A DNA stretch of 64,000 nt from Gnetum montanum (Eukaryota; Streptophyta; Gnetopsida; Gnetales; Gnetaceae): contig MNCI01015694.1 of the NCBI GenBank assembly GCA_015680685.1, forward strand, positions 27,726 through 91,725, in the 5' to 3' direction. A model generated the notes under the pieces. The model searched no databases and had not been told where the DNA came from. It saw only the letters and a list, made by a program, of their open reading frames with translations. The translations under genes were made by a program, and so were the position numbers. This document shows positions 20,201 to 30,966 of the stretch, one piece after another; position 1 is the stretch's first letter; every line of letters begins with the position of its first letter.

Positions 20201-21717
20201 CAACCTAACCAATAGTCTTCTACTTGTTCTCTCTTCTATATAACTGACCTTAATGAAAATCATGGAGGTGTCAATCTAGAATTGTAGGTACTCCACTAAA
20301 TTTTTTATTTTATTTTCCTTTTACACATTCTTTAATACTTTTTCATTTCTTCAATTTTTAATATTCTTCCACATTTTTCGCTTCTTTAATGATTTTCCAT
20401 TCTTTACATCTTTTTTCAATTCTTACTATCTTTTTCATACTTTGTTTTCATTTCCTTTGTAAATACTTTTAATCATTAATAAAACACATTATGAATATGG
20501 CAAGATGTAGTCCAACCAAGTGAATATTTCTCTATGTTATCAAGTCATAAGGGACTAATTATTTGAACAGTAAGCCCACACCCTTCATACATTCATTCCA
20601 TCAACAAGAGGTTATTACCATCGCCATAATGATATTCTTATAATCATAAAACTAAGAATAAACTTATAATCATTATGCTTGGAAAGAAAAGTGAAGAACC
20701 AAGTGGGAATGTAGAGGGTGTGACATCAAGGGGATTTGTGGACTCTCTTGGATTACTTCTGTTAAGTTCTATCATGTTGTCTAGGTTGTATTATATCCTT
20801 GTAGATCTAACAAAAAATGGAAGTAAGATTTTTATAAGTGCTACCTTACCATGTCATTATAAAGACATGTTACCCACACTTGAAGGTAGTCCTTTGGTAA
20901 AGTTGACACAAATGAAATAAAAGAGCACAAAATAAATTTGTGGGGATGAAAGTTCCATGAATAAACTCCTCCTTTGGACAGTACGCCAAGTGACAATACT
21001 CCTAGAAATAGTGGTAGTATTATGGTTGTAATTCTAAGAGATAAGATAATAAAATGTTACTAAAATCTGGTTTTTACTTGGTTTGAATTTTAGATAAAAA
21101 GGATAATGATTACTTTAACCACTAATAAAACACAAGAACTCATTATGCCTATGGTAAGATTCCTTGTCCCAATTTTCGCAATCCCTTCTAAGTCCATCTC
21201 ATCTCATTATATGAATAATCATAACTTGTGGTTTTGTGTAACATAGAGTCATTTTCCTAATTTGGTGGTACTAACATGTGTGTTTTGCTAAATAGGTGTG
21301 CATTACATTCAACTCCTTAAGTGCCTAAGGACACTTTTAGATGGGGTTATATAAGGGCATTAAGGGTTGAAGCCTACTTTGGGGAGGATCCACTTGTATA
21401 ACTATTGTATCTTATACTTTTCAAGTAATTCCACATCATCTTGAACCTTCCAAGACTAATAAATGTTAATCAAAACTTCCCTTTTCATCACATAACTCCA
21501 TTCTATACCAAAGAAGACATTACCCATCTCATCCATCTCATCAAAGCTTCGTAAACTTTCATGGCCTGAGATTTCTTCTTTACACACTATCCATGCCAAA
21601 GTTTTGAAGGAATATGCATTATCCTTCTTTACCCTCTGAATACACTTCAAACTTCCTAAACAATCAATAGTATTCAATGTCTTTCCTTAGAACTTATTGA
21701 AATATGAAAATTTTTGG
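20201..21717 (+). other. Noncoding post-pol spacer of element D
   Basis: No gene is supported. It begins with a degraded tract CATGGAGGTG (20261-20270), then T-rich repeats of a TTTTCATT-like unit (20300-20460). It contains GGTGTGACATCAAGGGGATTT (20718-20738), seen in related form in A, B, C and F, and a TTTGGGGAGGATCCACTTG block (about 21378-21396). Confidence 0.5.
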
Positions 21718-21800
21718 CCTCTGATATCGAATTAGAGCTGCCTTGATCTCGGATCTAACAAAAAGTATAAATAGGCAGACACTTAGCCAAAGTTTTTCAT
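21718..21800 (+). promoter_or_regulatory. Internal promoter-like segment of element D
   Basis: CTCTGATATCGAATTAGAGC (a near-palindrome around GATATC, about 21719-21738) and a GATCTCGGATC motif precede TATAAATAG at 21766-21774. The layout of GATATC-type palindromes followed by TATAAATA is that of the LTR U3 in F and B, yet this lies inside the element, about 550 bases before the 3' ORF ATG. D's own LTR is absent, so a direct comparison is not possible here. Confidence 0.5.
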
Positions 21801-22323
21801 TTCTCACCTTTACACCCAAGGGAGATTTTTCAACTTTTCTTCTTTGATTAGAGTTCTAAAATCCTAGCTTTCCAAAACCATAAATTGCACATTATCACTT
21901 TGACTTTCATGATTTTCAGGTCTATTTGATCTCAAAGTGCTCATCTTAGTCATGGGGAATGCTTGTGAGAAAAATATGAGCCAATTTTTCAAAATTTTCT
22001 AATGCTTGGAAGGTACTATAAGAGAAAGTATAAAGGAAAAATTGAAAATTTTTGATAAAAATCAATCATATTAATGCCAGAATATTTAAATAACATTTTT
22101 AAGGAACAATAACCATCAGTACAAGCCATGAATAAGAACAAATTAGACAAATGTGAAGGGTTATAAAGAAAATAGTACTTATGGAGTAACTTTTTGAAAA
22201 TTCACCAACTCTACAATCATAATGAACTAAGAAGTTAATGCAACTAAGGGTATGGGTAAGGTATAGAATTGTTAATAATAAATGAAAACACCTTAGTAAT
22301 TCCAAATCCTTGATTGATTATAG

Positions 22324-24920
22324 ATGGTCCCAAAGAATGAAGCACAAGGAGGATCCTCACAAGTCACAAGTAAGAGACCAAGAGGCCAAGGTAGAGGAAA
22401 AACAGGAGGATAAAGGCTAGAACATACAGAGTAGAAACCCCAATCCTTTAGAATTCATTAGGAAAATCCTACCATTGAATAGTTGACCCAAGGAGAGGTA
22501 GAGGAACCACAAGTGCAAGAACAATGCCTCATGTTATCATAGGAATGTCTCCAAGATATCTAAAAATAAATCATTCCTAACCACAATCATTATGGAAATG
22601 GACTTTGGTCTATTTGTGGAGTTTGTTTCAAAAGAGGTAAAGACACAACTTAAAGTATCACTACTACGACCCATCCTATCTAACAGTGGAGAATGGTAGC
22701 TAGGGAAAACTTATCAATTTTGTCATAATAAAGAAGAAGGCACCACTATCAACATTGGAGGAATTTTTATGTCATATTTAGTCAAGGAAATAGTAGAAGC
22801 TCTAAACATACCCAATGAAGGAGCAAGGGTAGCACATATGTCCACTAGATCAGATGATGAAACTATAAAACTATGGCTGAAATGGGAATATGATAAAGAA
22901 GATAAGGAATACAATGAGTTAACTCTAGAGGAAATTATTTATTTCAAAATTGACATATATCACTTGTTTCCAACAAAACGGTTGAATAGATTATCCACCT
23001 AAATGACTAGAGGAAGTGCGATCTTAATGGAAAAATCTTGAATAACTCTACTTTATGGAGAACCAGAGGTAGTTCAAAGAAAAGAAGGTAGGGAAGCCAA
23101 TAATTCCATTTCCTTGTGTTATCAAGAAGTTGTGTTAACATGTCAGAATCTTGGGGTGCACCAACGATGTATCCAAGAAGGCTCAAAATGCCTCGTATGC
23201 TGAATTGCTCAAGCTAGCACCACCTAGGAAAGACCAAGATGAGGAACAGAAAAACACTAGGGAAACATCATAAACCATTGAACAACAACATCAAGTAGAA
23301 TCTAGTGGCTAGTAGCAAGAATAGCAGTAGTAGTAGCAACAACAAGTTCCACCACTACTATCGTAAGACTATAGGCCATTAATGTGTCATCTACAACAAA
23401 ATGGAAAGACCATTAGCTAGGGAACAAAGGAGGAGGCCGATCTTTATAGAGTTATCAATAGTGCCATCTAGCCCATAGTTTTTAGAGATCCTAGAAGTGG
23501 GAAAATCTCATTACAGTTAGGAGGAGGGGACTGATGGTGACAATAGATCTCTGAGAATGCTGCATCATTCCAAGTGCTACTAGATACTAGAGAAGGAGCC
23601 ATAGTTGTAGTAATGCTACACATAGATGTAGTGGAAGTAGTTGAAGTAATCATAGATCACATTAAAAAATCCTTTAATGTACTTGTTGTACCATCAGTGG
23701 ATCTAACTAGAGCTAGAGATGCTTAAATGCTAGTTGGAACCTCGACGACTATTGCAGATAATGAAGATGTGTTGGACTGATTGCTGCAGACTAGACAAGT
23801 GATGTCCACACTTTTTGACATCCTAAGTGATGTCACTATAGTGTAGTAAGAATTGATTACCATTAAGGGTAAAATAGTCATGGTAGAGACCAGGGTGGAG
23901 TATGTAGAGAATGAAATCCTCAAATTATAGGATGAGCTCATAGCCTTGAGAGTTGAATGCAGAGATCCCATTCAATTCATTACACAGAACTAGCTAGAGT
24001 AGTTCAAAATAGAACAAATGAATTGCCTAATCAAGAAAAACAAATAGATGGATAATGAGAAAGAGAAAGTGGTGTTGAATGCCTTAGTAGTTGAATCCCA
24101 AATGTATGCACATGATAAGGCACTTATCATAGCACAAGAAGAGAACAAAAAACTTGTTGCAGATAACATTTAGTTGATTACTATGGAGAAATAAAGGAAC
24201 ATCTTGGAAAAAAGCATCCACCAGTTAAGAGAACAAATGGTGAGGATCAACTAAGACATGAGCCATCTCACACAAGAAAATAGAATCCACTCAATGGAGG
24301 AGGTATGCACCATCCACTAGAAATCAACCATTGAAATCAGTGTGTGGTAGAATGAGGCAAAAAAATATAAGAGGCTTCAAGAACACTTCCACGACCAAGT
24401 GTACATGTATAAGCAGATCAATGAGAAAGAAATCTAGATGGCAAAGGTCGAAATTAGCACCATATCAGCATAGAATCCTCACTGGAAACCCATCTTGAAC
24501 ACTTACACCCATGTCCACCAGGTCAAAGTTAAGAATAAAGACATGTAGATTGAGGGCCTAAAAGAATACATGGGGTTAGCTAACCTTTGTTATGTTAACT
24601 TTGCCATGTTGATAGAAAAAAGGCCTAGAAATGAACTAGAACAACAAGTAGTAGCCATGTACATCGTGTATGAGAAAGAGTTTGCAAATCATAAAGATGT
24701 TTTATAGAAACTTGAGGTGGCAAACTCTGAATTAGAAGCAGTAAATGTTAGCTACTAGGGGAAAAAAGATGTAGCAACAAACCGAGCTAGGAGACTATTA
24801 GATTATCATGAATTAAGTGAAAAGGCCAAAGCATTTGAAGAAGAGAGGAGGCAATGTGTAGCTTGGTATTTTAAAGCTAATTAGATGTGTCTGCAACTAC
24901 TATGCCCATAGGATGTATCC
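22324..24920 (+). pseudogene. Element D 3' ORF: unassigned globular plus coiled-coil protein
   Basis: ATGGTCCCAAAG at 22324 directly follows TAG, like F at 30967. A basic N-terminus is followed by a globular domain with LVKEIVEALNIPNEGARVAH, STRSDD, KLWLKWEYDKEDKEYNEL and YHLFPTKRLNRLST (22769-23000). Element F has the same blocks. A Gln-rich linker follows, then a second shared block with FQVLLDTREGAIVVVM and VIIDHIKKSFN (23570-23680). A coiled-coil region of about 400 codons follows (for example ENEILKL, KRLQEHFHDQVYMYKQINEK near 24365-24430). The end shows the CPWDV-like motif (24903-24918) before the sequence breaks off. Stops and frameshifts are frequent. Not recognised as any named family. 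Confidence 0.6.
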
Positions 24921-24954
24921 AATCTTTAGAGAAATAGTTAAATTATCTAGATAA

Positions 24955-25790
24955 ATAATAATTTATTTGTAATCAATCCTTCAAGAGTTTTATCTATAGC
25001 TCTTTGAAAGGTATAACTAGTGCTTACAAGACCAAAGGGAATCTTTGTGAATTATTTTTTTAAAGATAGTCTTATATTGGTCCTTATTACTTAGTAAAAT
25101 TTGATTATATTCTAAATATTAATCTAAAAATAAATACATTTGTGCATCATTAATGATATGCAAAAGCTCTTCCAAAAGAGAAAGTGGGTAATTATCCTTA
25201 ATACAAGAGGTATTAAGGTTACGAAAATCAATATGTAATCATAATTCACCTATTCATTTTCTAACCAATACTAGGTTTGATATCCAACTTGAATGTATTA
25301 TAGGATAATTAATTTTAGATTCTAAAATTTTATCTATTTATTCCTTCATCAAAGTTTCAATCTTGGGATTAACAAGTCTAAGTTTTTGTCTAAATGGTTT
25401 TGTTTTAGATTTAAGAAGTATAGTATGCATCATCAAGAGAGGATTAAATGTTTTAACATCCTCATAAGTCCAAGCTATAACATAATTACATTCATGTAAT
25501 AATTCAATCAAGTTTTATTTTTCATTTGCATGTAAGTTAGCTCGTAATTTAATAGGATATTATTGTCCTTTTTTCCTTGATTAACAAGTCTAAGTTTTTG
25601 TCTAAATGGTTTTGTTTTAGATTTAAGAAGTATAGTATGCATCATCAAGAGAGGATTAAATGTTTTAAGATCCTCATAAGTCCAAGCTAAAACATCATTA
25701 CATTCATGTAATAATTCAATCAAGTTTTAGTTTTCATTTGCATGTAAGTTAGCTCCTACTTTAATAGGATAGTATTATCCTTTTTTTCTT
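24955..25790 (-). pseudogene. Element E reverse transcriptase, N-terminal half
   Basis: The minus-strand translation shows the pol entry LLHECNDVLAWTYEDLKTFN and KTKPFRQKLRLVN (25723-25580 and again in the duplicated copy). KIETLMKE (about 25360) follows, then ISNLVLVRK with a DFRNLNTSCIKDNYPLS block (about 25280-25210), FLDxYLEYNQILLSNKDQ (about 25130-25080) and FTKIPFGLVSTSYTFQRAID (about 25060-25000). The region after FLD has a small deletion, and the sequence ends before the catalytic YVDD/FMDD box. The first 70 residues are duplicated (see 25369-25790). Confidence 0.78.
25369..25790. repeat. Tandem 211-bp duplication within the RT of element E
   Basis: Copies at 25369-25579 and 25580-25790 begin ATTAACAAGTCTAAG and are nearly identical (a handful of differences, for example TAACAT/TAAGAT, CTATAACATAATT/CTAAAACATCATT). 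The duplication repeats the pol entry block encoding LLHECN. It arose after most decay, because both copies share the same open text. Confidence 0.88.
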
Positions 25791-26065
25791 GAATTTGAAT
25801 TGTTTTTATTTAAATTAGAATTTTCCAATTAGTTTTTTTTGTTATTTCTTTTATTTTAATTGTAAGTCATCAAATGAAGCCTTTTTAGTTGCTATTTTAG
25901 GAGAGATTTCATTTAATAATAAGAAATCATTAGTTATATCTTCTTGAGAAATTTTAAAACATTGATAACCAAATTCACCTTTGAAAAATAAAAATTAATT
26001 AATATGATGATCATCATAAAAAACTTTGAAAGAAACAATATTATCTAGAATAGAAGAAGACTTAA

Positions 26066-26070
26066 CCTTT
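26066..26070. repeat. Left target site duplication of element F (CCTTT)
   Basis: CCTTT precedes the 5' LTR and recurs at 34773-34777 after the 3' LTR. Confidence 0.88.
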
Positions 26071-26572
26071 TGATAAGTCACCATTGTATCAGCCTTGATA
26101 TTGGATACTTGATATCGAGGCTCTAATATCGGATACGTGCTATTGGATCCCAAGAAATGATGTTGGATATCTAATATTTTCTCTTCTATGCTAGCTTATA
26201 AATACAACACTTGGGTGCATGGTTAGAACATAGTTTTAGTTTTCATTTTTTAATAGTCTTTCCTAGATTCTTGTACTCAAGTTTTGTTATTCCCAGTGCA
26301 TGCCTGCAGTGTGATGTTTGTAATCATATGACACCTTTGTTTGAGTGTGACATACTTGGTCATGTTACATGACTAGAAATAAAGATCGAGATTACTTCCA
26401 TCATTGCCGCATTCACTTAGATTTATTATTGCTTTAATTATTTAATTGTTTACTTATTTACTATTTTCTTTAGTTAATGTTTCCATTTATTTCTATTTAC
26501 TATTCTTGTCATTAAGTGGAATGAGTATGACTTAATCACAAGTGCTTAAGTGTAAGTACTTGGTAATCATCA
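26071..26572 (+). repeat. Element F 5' LTR, internally deleted
   Basis: Starts TGATAAGTCACC and matches the 3' LTR up to CTTGGTAATC (about 26567), then jumps to ATCA and the PBS. About 390 bases of U5 present in the 3' LTR (34380-34770) are missing, giving 502 against 890 bp. TATAAATA is at 26197-26204. GATATC/AATATC motifs precede it. The LTRs must have been equal at insertion, so the deletion came later. Confidence 0.88.
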
Positions 26573-26573
26573 T

Positions 26574-26591
26574 TGGCAGCATTGCCAGGGA
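26574..26591 (+). other. Primer binding site of element F, decayed tRNA-Asp type
   Basis: TGGCAGCATTGCCAGGGA starts two bases after the LTR end. It matches TGGCGCCGTTGCCGGGGA except for changes mostly at CpG sites. Confidence 0.75.
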
Positions 26592-26744
26592 TGGTACTAG
26601 TTATCTATATTAGTTGTATCATACACGATCACTGTAACCACATTAACGATATATTTTTCATAAAATAGTAAATCACATGCACCATAAGCAAAAAAAAATG
26701 TCTCTTTCATAAAATAGTAAAAACATGCACTATATAACGAAAAC

Positions 26745-28960
26745 ATTCATTGGAAAACTAATGAGATATATAGTGAGGAAAGTTGGAGTGACCAACCTTA
26801 TGTAGGGGTTTCTTGTGTTAATGATTTCCCAAACAACACTCAAAGAATACATTCACCTAAGGTAGATAATCTTAGAGGAGATGACGTAAGTCCTAAACTA
26901 GAGAAGGCCTCAACATCTAAGACCTCCTTGAAACCAAGAAACAATAAATTAAGGGACCCTAGGAAACACCATGGAAGTCATGGCAATCCTTCTAGTTTCT
27001 CATCTTCATCTTTCCTTTCAATGTCTAGTTTTGACAAAGAAGAATGTAGGTATGAAGATAAAGCTCCACTAAAGGATCAAAATAGAAACAAAAATCAAAC
27101 CCACAAGAACACCCATAGTCATCAACATGAACATAAACAAAATTTTCACAATCAGCCGAATAGAAATTTTCATCACAACCTATCTAATGATGATGAATCC
27201 TTTTTGTCTATTTGAACCCTAATGTAGATCACAAGGGTAGTTAAGATATCTCACAAGCATTGCAAAGAGAGTCACCTACCCATGCTTGATATGAATAATA
27301 TTCCTAAATTTGTAGGAGGCTATGATTTAAATCTACAACATCATTTACAAGCCTTCCATGATGCTTGTATTTTCTACAACATTGAAAGTGGATGGAAAAA
27401 GCTTAGGCTCTTTCCTAGGACACTGATTGATAGAGCCAAAGTGTGATATAGATCATTAAAACCAAATTTAATCCAATGATGGACCACAATGTTGGAAATA
27501 TTCAATGAGAAATACCAAACCTATGCAAGGGTGTCCAACTTAAGGAGACAGATCCAAGGATGGAACCAAGGACAACATGAACCCTTGGACATGGCCTTAG
27601 ATAGATAGTAGTCCCTACTAAATAGATGCCCAAGCCATGGTTTCTCTGAGAAAAAGTAACTATTTCACATCATATATGGGTTTTGTAATGAAACGAGGAA
27701 GATCCTTGGGATGTATGCCCTAGGACAATTATACAAGCTATAAGCCCATCATATTTGAGAACTAATCAAACATGTGGAAAAAGAAGAAGGAGAGATATGT
27801 AAATGGGATAATGTTAAGAAATATCATTGGGACCCAACTCTTCAATAGAAGGAGGTCCATATCTATGGTAAGGAGAAAGAAAATTCTCTTAATAAGGTGA
27901 ATCTGCAACAAACCTTGCCGATACAGAAGTCTATTGATGAACATGAAGCAAAGTTTAATAGGATGTCAAAATGGATATATGAAAATGTTACAACTCTTAC
28001 TGAGATGGTTGAGGAATGAATCATGCAAAACAAGCTAGGTGAACATAATAAATAAAGGATATGGAACTAAGAAATAGCTAGGAACACTTTTCAGCAAACA
28101 AGAAATATGACTGATGAAATTGAGGCTATAGACTCAACCATAGAAGAAGATAATGGATGTGACATCTACGTATATGACCATCAGAAGCGTCATTACCCGG
28201 TCTTGTTGCATCTACATGAGTATTGGGTAGGTGCCTTAAATCTGAAGTTTGTATAGAAAAACATGCCTGGGAGATTCTCTCTTTCTCAATGTAATTATAG
28301 ATAGCCCCACAACCAACCATACCATCCGAAGGGGAGTTATTACCAACCTCAACACTATCATCAACCATAGTGGCAACAATCATAGTCATGGGGGAGGCCA
28401 CCACCAAATTGACCCTATCCTTCCTATATACCAAAACTACATGGATATTATGTTCAACATCCTAATTCTCCAACTAGTTCTACATCCTCTACTTCAAATC
28501 ACCACTACCACTCTCCCAAGTAGCATCAACCCATGACATCTTTGGAGGAATCACCACCTTGCACCTCTTACCATCCATCCTACCCTCGATATTCTCATAC
28601 TCCACCTTATCACATGCCACCACCAAGGACACAAGAAGATTTTGCACCATAATATCAATAAACGAATGTCACTTGTGCTGAAAATGTGCATAGACATGCT
28701 GACATCAAAAGATCTCAATCACCACATTGAAAATGTTCCTTCTTTAGGAAAGGCTGTAAGCCAAAGAAAAAGACTCATGGATCTACCACATCATCTAAAC
28801 TAGCACAATGCCAATCTGGTGCAGTGCCTCCCTTTTCACCACCACCATCCTCTGATCCTACACAAGGATCACCATCCATCATTACTCCAATTCCAAACTC
28901 AAGCAATGAATCTACAAGCATGGGAAGACCAAAAAATCCATGCATACCATATCATGATCA
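26745..28960 (+). pseudogene. Element F gag, decayed
   Basis: A Ser/His/Asn-rich N-terminal region (26930-27215) is followed by the capsid-like domain: MLDMNNIPKFVGGYDLN (about 27278-27330), FYNIESGWKKLRLFPRTLID (27375-27432), EKYQTYARVSNLRRQIQGWN (27510-27565) and RKILGMYALGQLYKL (27688-27740). The C-terminal motif reads CDIYVYDHQKRHYP (28158-28200), where two or three of the Cys residues found in C are lost. A Pro/His/Tyr-rich tail extends to about 28960. TAG and TGA stops are frequent; frame changes occur near 27215 and 28260. Confidence 0.8.
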
Positions 28961-29190
28961 AGGGTGCAATCATGGGCTAGACATCCATAACATTAACACC
29001 TCTCGTACCCTAACCCACCATACATCTAACAATCAAGTGTGTGACCAGCAATTTGTCTACCTAACCATTGCAACACCAATAGACACCCAGTGGCTAGGGA
29101 ATGAATGGTTACCAATGTTTTATACATGCATGGATTCTATCTATCCACTTATTAATCCTTGTCACTGCCAAATGTTTAGTCATGGGAGTC
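28961..29190 (+). pseudogene. Protease/linker remnant and pol-deletion junction in element F
   Basis: After CIPYHDQGCNHG (compare CIAYSDIGCNCM after the protease of C) comes a FVYLTIATPIDTQWLG stretch matching YVVATRQEVTQWL in C, then CHCQMFSHGSHPPF, where the last residues cover the tract CATGGGAGTC (29181-29190) found after integrase. The protease catalytic loop is missing as well as RT, RNase H and integrase. The junction lies slightly upstream of that in B. Confidence 0.65.
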
Positions 29191-30475
29191 ACCCTCCATT
29201 CAAATCTTCAAGATTAATAAGTGTTTTCCATCTTTTTGTTTTACAATTTTTTGTCATTTTCTCATTTCTTGATATAATTTTTCTTATTCTTTTCAAATTT
29301 TTCTATTTGTTGTTTTCATCTTCTTTGTTAGTAATCTCGCCTATGAATAAAACAATTATGTAGTCCATTGAGGTGAGATTTTTATTATGTTGTCAAGTCA
29401 TAAGGGATAGATTATTCGGACATTGAGACCATGCCATCCATCCACTCATTTCATTAATAAGAGGTTCTTACCCTAGTCATAATAATATTATTTTTCATCA
29501 TCTAAGCTAAAAATAAATTCATAATCATTGTTTCTAGGCAAAAGAGTTCATAACCAAGGTAGAATGTAAGGGGTGTGACTTTAAGGGAATTTGAGGATCC
29601 TCTTTGGCCACTTATGTATGTTCTATCATGTTGCTAAGGTTGTAATTATATCCTTGTAAATCCAATGATAAATGGAAGTAAGAGTACTATAAAAAGGCAC
29701 TAAATAAATTTTGTGGATCCCACTGGAAAGACATGTACCCATGCTTGAAGGTTGGTAGCTTCTCAAAACTTCCATTAAAAAAAATCCATGTGTGTTATAA
29801 ATAAGCTCCTCCCTTGGACAAAATGCCAAGTGATGTTACTCCTTGCAACTATGATAGTCTTATGGTTGTTCGTCAACATGATGAAATGATGCGATGTCAC
29901 TGAAATGTGGTTTATATTTGGTTTGAATCTTGGAAAGTAGGACTCATGATTATTTAACCATTAATAACACACAAGGATTCATTGTGCCCATGGTAAGGCA
30001 CTTCATGTTCCAATTTCTACAATCTTTTCTATAGTCCATCTCATCTTGTTGTGCATTTGATCCTAACTTGTGATTTTGTATAACATAGAGTTATTATCTC
30101 AAATTGGTGGTTTTAACATGTGTGTTTTGTTGCATAGGTACATGTTCCTATATTGGGGAGGACCCACTTGTGTAACATTTGTAACTTGTACTTGTTTGAC
30201 ACAACCACATCATTCTTAACCTTCCAAGCACTTAATTATTACATTTTTTGTTTTCCTTCTCATGTAACTTGATTCGTCCACAACCTCAATTTCAATGCCC
30301 ATTTTCTTGCTTCTTCTAAAGATTTTCACATTGATGGCTCCACCTTCCAACACTTCCGATGCCTCAAACTGATTTCCCACTTACCCTAGATCTATGGACC
30401 TAACCTCAAACCTTCCAACCAATCATGGAGCTTCATTTTCCATGCTCAGTACCCCCATGAGATGCTTATTCATGG
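29191..30475 (+). other. Noncoding post-pol spacer of element F
   Basis: No gene is seen. T-rich start (29225-29330), then GGGGTGTGACTTTAAGGGAATTT (at about 29571), and TTGGGGAGGACCCACTTGTG (30153-30172), in the same order as in D. Confidence 0.5.
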
Positions 30476-30556
30476 ATCTTGATATTGAGTACCCAATATC
30501 AGATGGGATGCGACGTTGGATACTCAATATCAGGTCACACAAAACCTATATATATG
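30476..30556 (+). promoter_or_regulatory. Internal U3-like promoter segment of element F
   Basis: Motifs GATATTGAGTACCCAATATC (30481-30500) and GGATACTCAATATCAGG (30518-30534) precede a TATATATA box (30547-30554). The 3' LTR of F has GAATACTCAATATCAAGG (33915-33932) and further GATATC/AATATC units before its TATAAATA. ATACTCAATATCA is shared exactly between the internal segment and the LTR. It stands about 410 bases before the 3' ORF ATG. An internal promoter is inferred from layout only. Confidence 0.55.
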
Positions 30557-30732
30557 ATTACTATAGTGTCCAAACTTCATTCTCATCATTTGCAGCTAGG
30601 GTAGTTGTTCAAATTTTCTCTTGTGCTTAGACCTCTATACACCCACTTTCCACATGTAATATTTGGCTCTCTATTTCTTTGATTTTTGTGTTGTCTAAAC
30701 CTATCTGAACCTAGAGTGTTCTTGTTAGTCGT

Positions 30733-30733
30733 N
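30733..30733. other. Ambiguous base (N)
   Basis: The only non-ACGT character noticed, in the leader before the 3' ORF of element F. Confidence 0.95.
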
Positions 30734-30966
30734 TTTCACCCAAGAGACCATAATCATTATGATAAGTCACACATAAGGAAAAAGGAACCAATTTTGAAGG
30801 ATCATAAAAGAAGATAAACACTTTTTAGGGATTTTTCATGAAAAGTTTTCTAAATCTACAATCATATGAACTAAGAACTTAATGAACTAAGGGAATGAGT
30901 AACGTATAAACTACTTACTGATAAAGAACACAACTTTAGTAACACCCAAACTTTGCTTAATTGTAG

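Larger units (their letters stand above)
18472..24920 (+). mobile_element. Athila-like element D, 3' part, host of element A
   Basis: D resumes inside RNase H right after the LTR of A and continues through integrase, spacer, internal promoter and a long 3' ORF. Its own 3' LTR and polypurine tract are missing: the 3' ORF stops matching F at about 24920, where reverse-oriented element E begins. Its 5' half lies before the window, beyond element A. D is the oldest of the A/B/D nest. Confidence 0.82.

Noticed and set aside
28126-28434. 102-codon minus-strand frame
   Set aside because: Antisense to the Pro/His-rich gag tail of element F, where lack of stops follows from composition.
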